Part shown: one piece after another, positions 8,172 through 17,264 of the stretch
Layout of the letters: each line of letters opens with the position of its first letter
Numbering within the stretch: the stretch's first letter is position 1
NCBI GenBank assembly: GCA_017539165.1
Contig: JAFYHN010000055.1
Coordinates: 36,710-100,709, forward strand
DNA: 64,000 nt
Source: Eubacterium sp.
GTDB taxonomy: Bacteria > Bacillota > Clostridia > Lachnospirales > Lachnospiraceae
Direction of reading: 5' to 3'
Notes under the pieces: model-generated
The model's database searches: none
Seen by the model: only the letters and a program-made list of their open reading frames with translations
Told to the model about the DNA's origin: nothing
Position numbers and translations under genes: made by a program

Positions 8172-9161
8172 TCAATTAAATTTGAATATAGTAATATTAT
8201 CAAGTTCTTCTAATTCTTCTCGAAATTTATCCCAAACATACATCTCTTTATCAAAAAGTTCCTGCACCCTATCATTTATAATTTTAATTTTCTGATCTAA
8301 GTTAGTCTGAACATATAACATATTTACTTTATATCGAATCATCAGCCAATCATTTGCCAATTCTTCCGTATATCCAATTATTCTTTCAGAATTTTCTCCT
8401 TTTATAATTCCTCGATTTCGTAATTCTTTAAAAAGCATGTTATTTGCCTGTAGCCTCTGAACAATCCTTCCTAAGTGAACGCTATTTAAATCTTCATAAG
8501 CATGTTTTTTATACTCTATTTCTTCCATTTTCCAATAATAACTCTTCTTAACTTCTTTGAGATTATTTAATCTTTCAAATGTATTTTCTAATAACATGTC
8601 CCTTGTTATATCTTGTATTTTTACATCTAGATTGATTTCACACCATTTAGTATTGATTCCACCTTCCATTCCTTTTTTTACTGATGTCAGAAAACTGTCT
8701 GAATCAATTGTAAATATTCCATATGTTTTATCCATATTTACATCAAAAACATAAAACAAATCTTCATCTTTATCATACTTCTGAATTAATGTTGAATGAT
8801 ACCAATGATCTCTACCATGGCATAAATTTTCTTTAATCCAATAATATAAATCAACCCCTACAAAAACGTATTTTCTTTCATCAAGAAGGCGTTTTATCTC
8901 CTTCATGAATTGCTCATCATTTTCATATTTTACGTCGACTTTATTGGCAAACATCTCCCCAACAATATCCCATCTTGTGAACGTTTCTAGGATTGTATGT
9001 TCTCCTGAAGATGTTTCAACCAATCTATTACGATAATAATAATCATTATTTAATGCTATATTTCTATACTTTCTATCAATAGTTTGTAAAATAGATAAAT
9101 ATAAATTTCCTTTACAATCAAACCATATATCGTCATATGCTTGAACTTTTGTTATATCCAT
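8172..9161 (-). CDS. BtrH-like acyl-carrier-protein-dependent acyltransferase (papain/C39-like fold)
   Basis: 329 residues. The N-terminus has Asp-Cys-Lys-Gly-Asn (DIWFDCKGNLYLSIL), then FVGVDLYYW, then WYHSTLIQKYD and LFYVFDVN. This Cys/His/Asp order is that of BtrH_N proteins and C39-like cysteine enzymes. In butirosin synthesis BtrH moves an aminoacyl chain from the carrier protein BtrI to the aminoglycoside. Here a carrier protein, its ligase and a glycosyltransferase are in the same operon, so transfer or release of the finished acyl group is the natural guess. Residues 190-329 are a helical C-terminal region of unknown role. AGGGGGAG precedes the start. Peptidase or cyclase activity cannot be excluded. 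Confidence 0.55.
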   Translation of the reverse strand: MDITKVQAYDDIWFDCKGNLYLSILQTIDRKYRNIALNNDYYYRNRLVETSSGEHTILETFTRWDIVGEMFANKVDVKYENDEQFMKEIKRLLDERKYVFVGVDLYYWIKENLCHGRDHWYHSTLIQKYDKDEDLFYVFDVNMDKTYGIFTIDSDSFLTSVKKGMEGGINTKWCEINLDVKIQDITRDMLLENTFERLNNLKEVKKSYYWKMEEIEYKKHAYEDLNSVHLGRIVQRLQANNMLFKELRNRGIIKGENSERIIGYTEELANDWLMIRYKVNMLYVQTNLDQKIKIINDRVQELFDKEMYVWDKFREELEELDNITIFKFN

Positions 9162-9179
9162 TTGGCTCCCCCTATATAT

Positions 9180-10154
9180 TTATGCCATCAAAACCTTTAA
9201 GATATTGTCCTTTAATAATTCTTTCTGTTCTTTAAGAACTCTGTAAAAATCATTTGCTAATTCCAAACTAATCATATTATCCCATTCCATTTTCATTAGC
9301 TGTACCTCAAGAGTCGGATATTTCGAACAAAAATATTGAAAATTCTTATACATATCACTGTTTTCGACCTTACTTCTTGGATGCTCTTGATGATAGTTTT
9401 TGGCATCAGAATCAAAATGAAAAACGAAGCCCTGCAAAAATAATTGATAAGAGAAATCTATATCCTCAATACCATATCCTTTGTAGTTTTCATCATATTC
9501 AAGAGCTTTATTACACAAAGTTCTGTCAAATGCCATATTTCCACCAAATGCCCTACTCCAACCTAAATAGAATCCATTTAATTCTTCTCCATATCTATCA
9601 ACCATATCAACTAAACGACTTTCCGTATAATCGGAAAGAAAGTATTTATTTATTACTTCGTCATAATTATCTCTTATATCTTGAGCTGTAAACATTTGTT
9701 TCTCAGTCAGTTCCAACAATTCAGGATACAATGTATATATTTTAAACTCATCTATAAATTTGTACTTTACATCACGCATGAAAAAAGATAATATCAAACA
9801 CTCCTTACCAACATTTACACATTTTTCACCCGAATCTAATTTCTTTTTATGACTATATACAAAATCTTTACAAGGTATTCTATCATCATCTGTTATAATA
9901 ATATAATCCCCTTTAGCAAGCTCCAAAGTAGCTTTTCTAACCTTTGAAATTCCTATTTTTTCATATTTGGCATAACAAATATTTAAATCGTTCTTATAGC
10001 TATCTATTATTTCTTTTGTATTATCAGTACTTCCATCATCAATTATAACTATTTCAAAGTCTTTATATGATTGTTGTTGATATCCGGCTAACGTTAAATC
10101 TAAATACTTTGCTTTATTATGTGTTGTCATAACAACTGAAATCTTTTTTTCCAT
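9180..10154 (-). CDS. Family 2 glycosyltransferase with galactosyltransferase-type C-terminal region
   Basis: 324 residues with the GT-A signature: KISVVMTTHNKAKYL, IIDDGSTDNT and the metal-binding acidic triplet in YIIITDDDRIP. The C-terminal half has FGGNMAFDR and GYGIEDIDFSYQL, as in the Glyco_transf_7C region where the ED pair supplies the catalytic base. It would transfer a nucleotide-activated sugar. Eighteen bases from the BtrH-like gene and ten from the ligase gene, it is clearly in the operon; the acceptor may be the pathway product. No transmembrane segment. Confidence 0.85.
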   Translation of the reverse strand: MEKKISVVMTTHNKAKYLDLTLAGYQQQSYKDFEIVIIDDGSTDNTKEIIDSYKNDLNICYAKYEKIGISKVRKATLELAKGDYIIITDDDRIPCKDFVYSHKKKLDSGEKCVNVGKECLILSFFMRDVKYKFIDEFKIYTLYPELLELTEKQMFTAQDIRDNYDEVINKYFLSDYTESRLVDMVDRYGEELNGFYLGWSRAFGGNMAFDRTLCNKALEYDENYKGYGIEDIDFSYQLFLQGFVFHFDSDAKNYHQEHPRSKVENSDMYKNFQYFCSKYPTLEVQLMKMEWDNMISLELANDFYRVLKEQKELLKDNILKVLMA

Positions 10155-10163
10155 ACCTTCTCC

Positions 10164-11285
10164 TTATTTTCCTATATAGTCTCTCACTTGTTCTGGCCAA
10201 TTTTTAGTACACAAGCCATATTGATGGATAAACGCAATAATACAGCGTTCAATACCAAACCCAATACATCCTGATTCCGTATATTGGTTTCCTTCCTTTG
10301 AAAAATGAAATCGATTGGCAAATGTACTCCCATGCAAATTGAACGATGCACACGCAATTGTCTCTTCTGGACTACTTGATAAACGCAATTCATATTTCAC
10401 TTTAAATTTCTTTTGAATCTTTCGATAACTTTGTAGGGCTGGCAGAACAAACGGATCACTTGCTATCTCCACTTTAAACTTTAATCCAATATTTTTAAGC
10501 TTCTCAATTACTCTTTTTAATAACTCTTCTCTTACCTTATACACATATTCTTTATCACCTATGAAAACAATCTCTCGAACGTTATAATCCCTTAATCTAT
10601 GAAGTTCATCCCAATTAAGTCTTCCCTCATTCCGAAAAACATTTTGTCTAAAAGAGAAAATACTGTCTTCTTTTAATACTTGTCCTCTTAATTCTTTATA
10701 GAGTGAAAAACATGCAGATGGAGATAACGCAAATTTAGCCTCACTTAAATATGGTTTTAAATTTCTTTCTTCTGCTGCCTTCTCTATCTTCTCAAAATTA
10801 TTCATTGATTCCATAATATCCATGCATAGCATGGGATGTTGAGGCGAATTAATTAAATATCCAGTATCTATCAAAGTATCCATTTCTATACTCGTCGGGT
10901 ACTTTTTTAATATCACTGGCATATCATCTAATATAGAAACAAATAGTTGATCAAAAAACTCAAAAAGTTTAATTCCTGTTTGATCTAAAACTATACTTCC
11001 ATCATAATACTTCTTTACTATATCCCCCTGTAGTACTTCATCATCTGTCCAATATCTATCTTGTTGTTCAGTAGAATAATAAATCTCATCGTCCGTTTTC
11101 TCTTTTCTTTTTTGAAACTCTATAATTGATTTATTTAGTTCCTCTTTTTCAACTTCATCATCGCAAAGTAATTTTATTTTTCTACCTACAACTTCATATG
11201 TTATTATTTTATCCGATATAAAACAGATACTTCTTCTAATGTCATCATCTATATCACAATTCATATCAAATTGTACAACCCTCAT
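10164..11285 (-). CDS. Seryl-tRNA-synthetase-like amino acid:[carrier protein] ligase
   Basis: Class II aminoacyl-tRNA-synthetase catalytic core without a tRNA-binding arm. Motif 2-like FRQNVFRNEG (about 212-221) and motif 3 GFGIERCIIAFI (about 342-353) are visible. Cys192 in LSPSACFSLY and Cys312 in EETIACASFNLHG, with a Glu in VREIVFIG (238), match the zinc ligands described for the homologues of atypical SerRS that load glycine or alanine on a small carrier protein. It should activate an amino acid with ATP and attach it to the phosphopantetheine of the carrier protein at 19661-19912, replacing an NRPS adenylation domain. It has a longer N-terminus (about 130 residues) than the minimal enzymes. 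AAGGAG precedes the start. Confidence 0.78.
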   Translation of the reverse strand: MRVVQFDMNCDIDDDIRRSICFISDKIITYEVVGRKIKLLCDDEVEKEELNKSIIEFQKRKEKTDDEIYYSTEQQDRYWTDDEVLQGDIVKKYYDGSIVLDQTGIKLFEFFDQLFVSILDDMPVILKKYPTSIEMDTLIDTGYLINSPQHPMLCMDIMESMNNFEKIEKAAEERNLKPYLSEAKFALSPSACFSLYKELRGQVLKEDSIFSFRQNVFRNEGRLNWDELHRLRDYNVREIVFIGDKEYVYKVREELLKRVIEKLKNIGLKFKVEIASDPFVLPALQSYRKIQKKFKVKYELRLSSSPEETIACASFNLHGSTFANRFHFSKEGNQYTESGCIGFGIERCIIAFIHQYGLCTKNWPEQVRDYIGK

Positions 11286-11315
11286 TATAGTTATTCTCCT
11301 TGTAAAATAATCTAT

Positions 11316-12245
11316 TTATATAAAAATGTCTGATGCTTTTAAAAATATCGATACATCAGCTCTATCATGAATTGGTGCATTCTTATCAGGATTAATAGAA
11401 ATAACTTTTTTACAATTAACTATACCTACCAAATGTTGGATCATCCCAGAAATACCAATAGCGATATAGCAATTACAAGAAATACTTTTCCCACTTTGTC
11501 CTACTTGCCGGGAATAAGGAATCACACCCGATTCAACCAATGGCCGGGAACACACAATCGGAATCGATTGTTTATTAGCATACTCCATTATTTTGGTTCT
11601 ATCTCTTTCACCTACACCTCTACCTATTCCTATAACCACCCCACTCATATCATATGATTCTGTATAATACTCATTTCTAAATACGACATCATTCAATTCT
11701 TCAGAAACATTTATATAATTAATATCAGCAATTCTTTTTCTTATTTGGGGAACAATATCTGTCGGTGCCTGTATACTTGATATTTGAATCTTTGATTTAC
11801 ATACAATCTTTGCCAGTAAATTATTATATGTAGTAGCTCTCTTATAAAATATGTCACCATCTAAATTCTCTAGCGATAGAACATCTGCTGTTACTCCCGC
11901 ATTAAATTTTCCAGATAACCAGGCACATATAGATCTTCCAATAATACTTGACGGTGTAAAAATATAATCACACACTTGATCACTTAAAAATCCATATACC
12001 AACTCACAATATCTATAATTGGATAACTTTTCATTATTACGCATTTTCATGACAAAAATGTTATCACATACATTTTGTAGTTCTTCATTACATAACTCAA
12101 ACACATTTTCTGTAATCAAAACATTTACTACATCAGAAATACCACATACCGTATTTCTCACATACAAAATTGTGTAGATAAATGGGGCAAAATTATATTC
12201 ATTTTTGTCATAACTATCGCAAATCACATATATGCTCTTTGACAT
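11316..12245 (-). CDS. etfA: Electron transfer flavoprotein alpha subunit
   Basis: 309 residues. The C-terminal FAD domain is clear: IGIGRGVGERD, CSRPLVESGVIP, RQVGQSGKSISC, IAIGISGMIQHL and ISINPDKNAPIHDRAD. The N-terminal domain is divergent. With the beta subunit 18 bases upstream and the acyl-CoA dehydrogenase before that, this forms a dedicated electron route that accepts electrons from the dehydrogenase flavin. Having its own ETF inside a biosynthetic operon suggests that desaturation of a carrier-bound acyl group is a key step. Divergence from housekeeping EtfA suggests specialisation. Confidence 0.88.
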   Translation of the reverse strand: MSKSIYVICDSYDKNEYNFAPFIYTILYVRNTVCGISDVVNVLITENVFELCNEELQNVCDNIFVMKMRNNEKLSNYRYCELVYGFLSDQVCDYIFTPSSIIGRSICAWLSGKFNAGVTADVLSLENLDGDIFYKRATTYNNLLAKIVCKSKIQISSIQAPTDIVPQIRKRIADINYINVSEELNDVVFRNEYYTESYDMSGVVIGIGRGVGERDRTKIMEYANKQSIPIVCSRPLVESGVIPYSRQVGQSGKSISCNCYIAIGISGMIQHLVGIVNCKKVISINPDKNAPIHDRADVSIFLKASDIFI

Positions 12246-12263
12246 ACTTTCTATCCCCTTCCA

Positions 12264-12974
12264 TCAATAAATATTTATGTTTTCACTCAATACCTTTCGT
12301 GCCATATCAACATCAAATACTTCTTGTCGTTCTTTATGTCTTGATTGTATTCTATCTGCCTGAACTACCTGCGAAAAAACATTAATCTTTTCGTTTTTTT
12401 CAAATCTAATCTCTTCAGCGTTAATAATATGAATATCCGGCATATTTTCTTTGACATTAAACATGTTGGGCATACCTAAAAAAACAAGATCATCCGATAA
12501 TATATTTGAACATGTAATCACACAAGGCGATTTCATATTTATTACTTCATTAAAATAATCTAAACGCTGAACACATGATAAAGATTCTCCAACAGATATA
12601 CTAACCACATTTGATGCGAACGGAATATTTAATATTGAAGCAATCGATACTGGCACATGTGCCGTTTCTCCAAATCTCGATTTGTAATTTCCTATAACAA
12701 TGTCATATTTATATTTCATTAAAAATCTACTTATAATTGTTGCGGTCAAAAATGTATCTGCTCCAGCAAATTTTTCATCACTTAACAGATAGAAATTTCG
12801 AATAGGATAATCACTGCATCTTTCAATTCTCTTAATTGCTTCATTTCTGTCCATAGTCAAACAGTCTATATTTACATTCTCATAACTTTGTCTTATCGCA
12901 TTTGCAATAATTAAAGGATTTAATTCGTCCTCAATATAATCATCACTTAGTCTTAACAACACTAATACATTCAT
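12264..12974 (-). CDS. etfB: Electron transfer flavoprotein beta subunit
   Basis: 236 residues beginning MNVLVLLRLSDD. GADTFLTATIISRFL and YDIVIGNYKSRFGETAHVPVSIASIL match the AMP/FAD-binding face of EtfB. It forms the ETF heterodimer with the next gene and accepts electrons from the upstream acyl-CoA dehydrogenase, 6 bases away. The C-terminal arm, which docks into dehydrogenases in the family, is shorter and divergent, consistent with a dedicated partner. Confidence 0.85.
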   Translation of the reverse strand: MNVLVLLRLSDDYIEDELNPLIIANAIRQSYENVNIDCLTMDRNEAIKRIERCSDYPIRNFYLLSDEKFAGADTFLTATIISRFLMKYKYDIVIGNYKSRFGETAHVPVSIASILNIPFASNVVSISVGESLSCVQRLDYFNEVINMKSPCVITCSNILSDDLVFLGMPNMFNVKENMPDIHIINAEEIRFEKNEKINVFSQVVQADRIQSRHKERQEVFDVDMARKVLSENINIY

Positions 12975-12979
12975 ATATG

Positions 12980-14107
12980 TTATCCTTTTACCCCGATCAA
13001 CTTCGCAATATTATATAATTGCATTTCACTGGTACCTGAATAAATTTTGGCTCCTAAACTATCTCTAACTTCTTGTTCTATTCCAGATTCTTTACAATAG
13101 CCATATGCTCCATATATCTGCATCGCATCAAGGCACAACTGAGCATAACTTTCTCCAACATAATATTTGTATACAGAACTCTCTAAGAAAGTTATTTTTC
13201 CACTTTCCTTTATCGATATTATCTTTTCTAAATACGCCTCTCCCAACTCAATAGCAACTTTCATTTTAGCTATTTTTTCAGAAATCATCTGATACTCACC
13301 AATTGATTTTCCAAACTGCTTTCTTTGATTCGCATATTCTATGCAATCATTCATAATCCTATTCATTTTCCCAAGATGCGTAGAAAAACTGATACATTTT
13401 TCCCAATCAAACGCCATATTCCCAACTAAGCTGCCCATTCCGATTGTTCCAATCACTCTATTTCGAGGAACAACACAATTATTGAAAGTTATCTCACTCA
13501 TCATACAGGACTCTAGCCCCATCTTATGAATAGTCTTACCTATTTTCACTCCTTTATCATCACGCTTTACAAGTATAGCTGTATATCTGTTTTGTCCCAT
13601 CTCAGCATTTTTAGCAACTACTACTATTAAATCCGCCACTGACCCATTTGAGATATACATTTTTGAACCATTAATAACAATCTTATCTTCCTCCACCTTG
13701 CAACTTGTGCCCATGTTATATGCATCAGATCCAGAATTTGCTTCAGTAATTGCATATGCTCCCACATATTTTCCTTGAATTATACCAGATCCAAATTCCT
13801 CTTTAATTTTTTTAGATGCCATTTTCGGAAATATGCCTAAATACAAAATCAGACTATTACATATCGAAAAAACGAATCCGTTGTCATTAAAATAATAACC
13901 AATCCATTTTAACAATTTCATTATATCTCCTATAGATTCAGCCATACCGCCCATTTCTTTAGGAAGCAAATTAGCTATAATTCCAAATTCCCCACATTTT
14001 TTCCATGCTTCCTTTGAAAACTCATTTCTAGGTAACTTGTTTACATATTTCTCAGAAAAAGCTTCTATCCTTTTTTTGATAATTTCATCCTTTTCAGCTA
14101 TTTTCAT
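12980..14107 (-). CDS. Acyl-CoA dehydrogenase family flavoprotein with IVD/PltE-type catalytic Glu
   Basis: Start 14107 (MKIAEKDEI) has GGAG inside the end of the preceding gene; an ATG at 14122 is possible. Family motifs: YAITEANSGSDA (FAD/substrate), IVINGSKMYISNG, RKQFGKSIGEYQ, QIYGAYGYCKE and KIYSGTSEMQL. In medium-chain enzymes the catalytic Glu sits in IYEGT; here that position is Ser (about residue 357). A Glu is instead present in FDWEKC (about 236), which aligns with the base of isovaleryl-CoA dehydrogenase (LDLER) and of prolyl-carrier-protein oxidases such as PltE. That supports oxidation of a branched or aminoacyl thioester, probably on the operon's carrier protein, with electrons going to EtfAB. 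Residue equivalences are from my own alignment by eye. Confidence 0.85.
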   Translation of the reverse strand: MKIAEKDEIIKKRIEAFSEKYVNKLPRNEFSKEAWKKCGEFGIIANLLPKEMGGMAESIGDIMKLLKWIGYYFNDNGFVFSICNSLILYLGIFPKMASKKIKEEFGSGIIQGKYVGAYAITEANSGSDAYNMGTSCKVEEDKIVINGSKMYISNGSVADLIVVVAKNAEMGQNRYTAILVKRDDKGVKIGKTIHKMGLESCMMSEITFNNCVVPRNRVIGTIGMGSLVGNMAFDWEKCISFSTHLGKMNRIMNDCIEYANQRKQFGKSIGEYQMISEKIAKMKVAIELGEAYLEKIISIKESGKITFLESSVYKYYVGESYAQLCLDAMQIYGAYGYCKESGIEQEVRDSLGAKIYSGTSEMQLYNIAKLIGVKG

Positions 14108-14108
14108 T

Positions 14109-15602
14109 TTACTCTCCAGCATCTATATATTTTCTTAGGATATTTTTCAATTCTAGAACATTGGAATCTCTAACATCTGAATCAATATCAGAATTTACTT
14201 TTATCATTTTTTTCATATTTTTCAATATTGCTTTAATATCTAATAATTCAAAACCCAAACTCAACAAATATACTACGGCTTGAAATCCAAAATTCTCATT
14301 AGGAACCCACGTACTATTAGTAACGGAATTCATAATTAAATTTGTATATTGAGAAGCTACTTCACTATTCATATTATTGTGTTCCCACAAAAAATCTTTT
14401 CCTTTCAAACCAAATTCAGCAGCTCTTTCATAAATAGGAGTACTAATATCTGCGTACCATAAATTTGCTGTAAAAAAATCTATTGGACTATCTTGTAGAT
14501 ATTCAATCGTTTCATATACAGTTTCTTTTGTTTCTCCTGGAAAACCCACTAATAAAAACGCAAAAATCAACAAATTATTGTCTTTTAATAGTTTTATTTT
14601 TTCTGAAAAATCCTTCCTAGTTGCCCCCTTATTCATGTTACTTAACAGCCCATCATTTGCTGATTCTATTCCAACAAATACACCTTTACATCGAGCCTTT
14701 TTCATAAGTATAATCATATCTTCTGTCAATTCTTTTAATCTACAATATGCAAACCACTCAAATGTATATTTATTATCAATCATCATTTTACATACATCTA
14801 TAAAATGATTTATTGGAAGATTAAATGTATCATCATAAAAACATACATATCTCTTCCCTGATTTCTCAATCATATCAAGCTTTTCTTTAAGATTATCTTT
14901 TTCAATACATTTATACTCTTTATTTCTAATAGGAAAATTACAGAAGCTGCATTTAGCCATACATCCAACACTAGTATTACAATAAATCATTTCTTCTCTA
15001 TCATAATCATTTTCTACACCCATTAATTGATCTGTTTTATCAACAAATTTTCTAACATACTGGTAAATAGTATCATAATCCGAAATATCCTTAACATAAT
15101 AATCGGCTCCTATTACCTTTTCCATTTCATGATAATTATCGATACTATCTGTAGCATATTTATTATATACATATAATGAAGAAACAATGATTTTTACATC
15201 TTTATTCAATCGTCTTATCGCCTTAACTCCTCTAATTAAAGGAAGCGCGTTAAAAAAGTTTCCCAATTTAAAAACTACACATTTGACACCATTCTTGATT
15301 GCTGATTTAACTTCTTCTATTTGATTGTCTAAATTTGAAATATACCCAGTACTAATATTATTATGTATTAAGTATTCATATAATTCTTTTCCAGTAGCTG
15401 TTGGAATATCCATGTAATTGAATCTTATATGACTATTTAAATCGGTCAAAAGTTTATTTAAATACTCAAAATAAAAATAATCTTTTTCTCCATCATTAAC
15501 ACATTGGCGCATCACACACTGCTTAGAAACTTTATCTGCAGTAAATATTCTTTCATTCACGTTATATGTAATACTACCTATTACCAAAACATCTTTTTTC
15601 AT
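14109..15602 (-). CDS. Radical SAM enzyme with N-terminal B12-binding-like domain
   Basis: 497 residues. The first 190 form an alpha/beta region that replaces the usual cobalamin-binding domain; no DxHxxG cobalamin motif is evident. The [4Fe-4S] ligands are Cys214, Cys218 and Cys221 in VGCMAKCSFCNFP. YDDTFNL, GIESANDGLL and LVGFPGETKETV are typical of the class B / B12-type superfamily. The remaining 120 residues are helical. Possible chemistry includes methylation of an unactivated carbon, but without the cobalamin histidine this is uncertain. It follows the ABC-2 genes by 37 bases and sits one base from the acyl-CoA dehydrogenase start. Strongly AT-rich coding. Confidence 0.82.
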   Translation of the reverse strand: MKKDVLVIGSITYNVNERIFTADKVSKQCVMRQCVNDGEKDYFYFEYLNKLLTDLNSHIRFNYMDIPTATGKELYEYLIHNNISTGYISNLDNQIEEVKSAIKNGVKCVVFKLGNFFNALPLIRGVKAIRRLNKDVKIIVSSLYVYNKYATDSIDNYHEMEKVIGADYYVKDISDYDTIYQYVRKFVDKTDQLMGVENDYDREEMIYCNTSVGCMAKCSFCNFPIRNKEYKCIEKDNLKEKLDMIEKSGKRYVCFYDDTFNLPINHFIDVCKMMIDNKYTFEWFAYCRLKELTEDMIILMKKARCKGVFVGIESANDGLLSNMNKGATRKDFSEKIKLLKDNNLLIFAFLLVGFPGETKETVYETIEYLQDSPIDFFTANLWYADISTPIYERAAEFGLKGKDFLWEHNNMNSEVASQYTNLIMNSVTNSTWVPNENFGFQAVVYLLSLGFELLDIKAILKNMKKMIKVNSDIDSDVRDSNVLELKNILRKYIDAGE

Positions 15603-15639
15603 ATTATCTCTATATATCTTTCCTTACCAAAATAAAAAT

Positions 15640-16452
15640 CTAATTTCCTGCGCTTGAATAACGCTTTATTCCCGTACACCACATTTTATATGCGAACATC
15701 ACATATATCGCAGTTACGATTGGTGCTATTACCGGCGATAATCTTAACAGTACAGAGTCCATATTTTTTTCTAAAATATAAGAAATCGTATAATATCCGG
15801 TAAACGCAAACGGTAAAATAAATGTAAGTAACAATTTTATTCCTTTACCATAGATATCCAAAGGATAATCTGCATATGTCCTTATACCATAATCATTATT
15901 AATTATAATAGCTGTAACATCATAGCTTTTTAATATCCAAAAACTCAAAGCTCCTAAAATAACGAAAATACTAGTGTAAATTAAAAAACCCATTATAAGA
16001 GTAACTATCAAATATAAAATTTTCCAAATATTCCAATTAACTGAAACATGCGCTAAACTATATACCCAAAAACCAATAGCTAATACCATTCTCGGAAGAA
16101 ATGTATATTGAAATTGTCTAAAAACTAAATATTTTAAAGGACTAATTGGGCGAATCAAATATGAATCAAACTCTCCACTGGTTATCATATTTCCCATATC
16201 TTGCATAGGTTTCCAAAATAAATAGCTACTTAACGAATATGAAATCCAGCTTGTTGTAAACATAAAAACAAATTCATATTGATTCCATCCATGAACATTC
16301 GTGAAATTAAAAAAGATCACATATATGCTCAAAAAGTAAATTCCTATAAGAACCATGTTTGCAATTAATTCAAACATTAATCCAAATCTATATTCTATTT
16401 TACTTTTTATAAATATACGAATAAATTTAAGATACAGCTTGACAACACTCAT
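15640..16452 (-). CDS. ABC-2 type permease, subunit 1
   Basis: 270 residues with six predicted helices. LIANMVLIG, FDSYLIRPISPLKYLVFRQFQY and FTFILPFAF-like features match the DUF990/ABC-2_6 permeases. It forms a heteromeric channel with the next permease, powered by the ATPase at 17261-18262. Probably exports the pathway product or confers immunity. GGAAGG precedes the start. Confidence 0.82.
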   Translation of the reverse strand: MSVVKLYLKFIRIFIKSKIEYRFGLMFELIANMVLIGIYFLSIYVIFFNFTNVHGWNQYEFVFMFTTSWISYSLSSYLFWKPMQDMGNMITSGEFDSYLIRPISPLKYLVFRQFQYTFLPRMVLAIGFWVYSLAHVSVNWNIWKILYLIVTLIMGFLIYTSIFVILGALSFWILKSYDVTAIIINNDYGIRTYADYPLDIYGKGIKLLLTFILPFAFTGYYTISYILEKNMDSVLLRLSPVIAPIVTAIYVMFAYKMWCTGIKRYSSAGN

Positions 16453-16478
16453 TTAACTATTCCTTCCAAACATAAATA

Positions 16479-17264
16479 TCAACCACCTTGTATAACTAAT
16501 TTTCTTTTTGCATAATTCCAAATACAAACACTAAAAATAGATAAGCCAATACACCATGTGAGTTGCAAAAGTAACTGTGTCATTACATCCACTTGCTTCT
16601 CTGCTAGCAAAATACTAATAGGTGCCGAATAAATATATTTAAATGGTAAAATATTAGAAATAGAGTTTAATGTCTTAGGCATTAAAAACACTGGTATCCA
16701 AATCCCTGAAAAAAACTTGTATATACTGTTCAGCATCATATTTAACGGCCAAGTAACCAGTAGCCAAAAAGCTATAAGACCAATGATGTATGAATATAAA
16801 AAATTGATAAAAAAAGAAAACAAAATAGAAATTAAAAAAAAGCAATAATAATGTAATGAAGCGATATGCTGCTTCCAGAAAATTGATGAAACAATAACTA
16901 ATGGTACTGTTCTAAAGATTAAATTTATAATATTTTCTCCTACATATGTAGAAAACAGATATGCCATATAATTCATCGGTTTTAATAAATCCATAGCAAT
17001 CTCACCGCTTCGAATTTTATCATTAATCTGATTTACTATATTGCATTCCATAATAGAAAAAATAATATTAGAAATAATAATACTAGTTAATGCTTTTGTT
17101 CTAATATCTGCAGATGAATTATCTGTACTTGTATACAACGAAATCCACAAACATACCTGTAGATATACGTATAGTATCCTTCCGATACTTTTACTCCATA
17201 AATTAACAGGGTACATTATAATGGACTGCATCGATACTTTTATATAATTCAAATATAATTTCAT
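16479..17264 (-). CDS. ABC-2 type permease, subunit 2
   Basis: 261 residues, six predicted helices. IRSGEIAMDLLKPMNYMAYLF is the counterpart of the GEFDSYLIRPISPLKYL stretch in subunit 1, marking the two as paralogues of the same DUF990-like family. Start overlaps the ATPase stop by 4 bp, so they are co-translated. Works with subunit 1 and the ATPase as one exporter. Confidence 0.82.
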   Translation of the reverse strand: MKLYLNYIKVSMQSIIMYPVNLWSKSIGRILYVYLQVCLWISLYTSTDNSSADIRTKALTSIIISNIIFSIMECNIVNQINDKIRSGEIAMDLLKPMNYMAYLFSTYVGENIINLIFRTVPLVIVSSIFWKQHIASLHYYCFFLISILFSFFINFLYSYIIGLIAFWLLVTWPLNMMLNSIYKFFSGIWIPVFLMPKTLNSISNILPFKYIYSAPISILLAEKQVDVMTQLLLQLTWCIGLSIFSVCIWNYAKRKLVIQGG

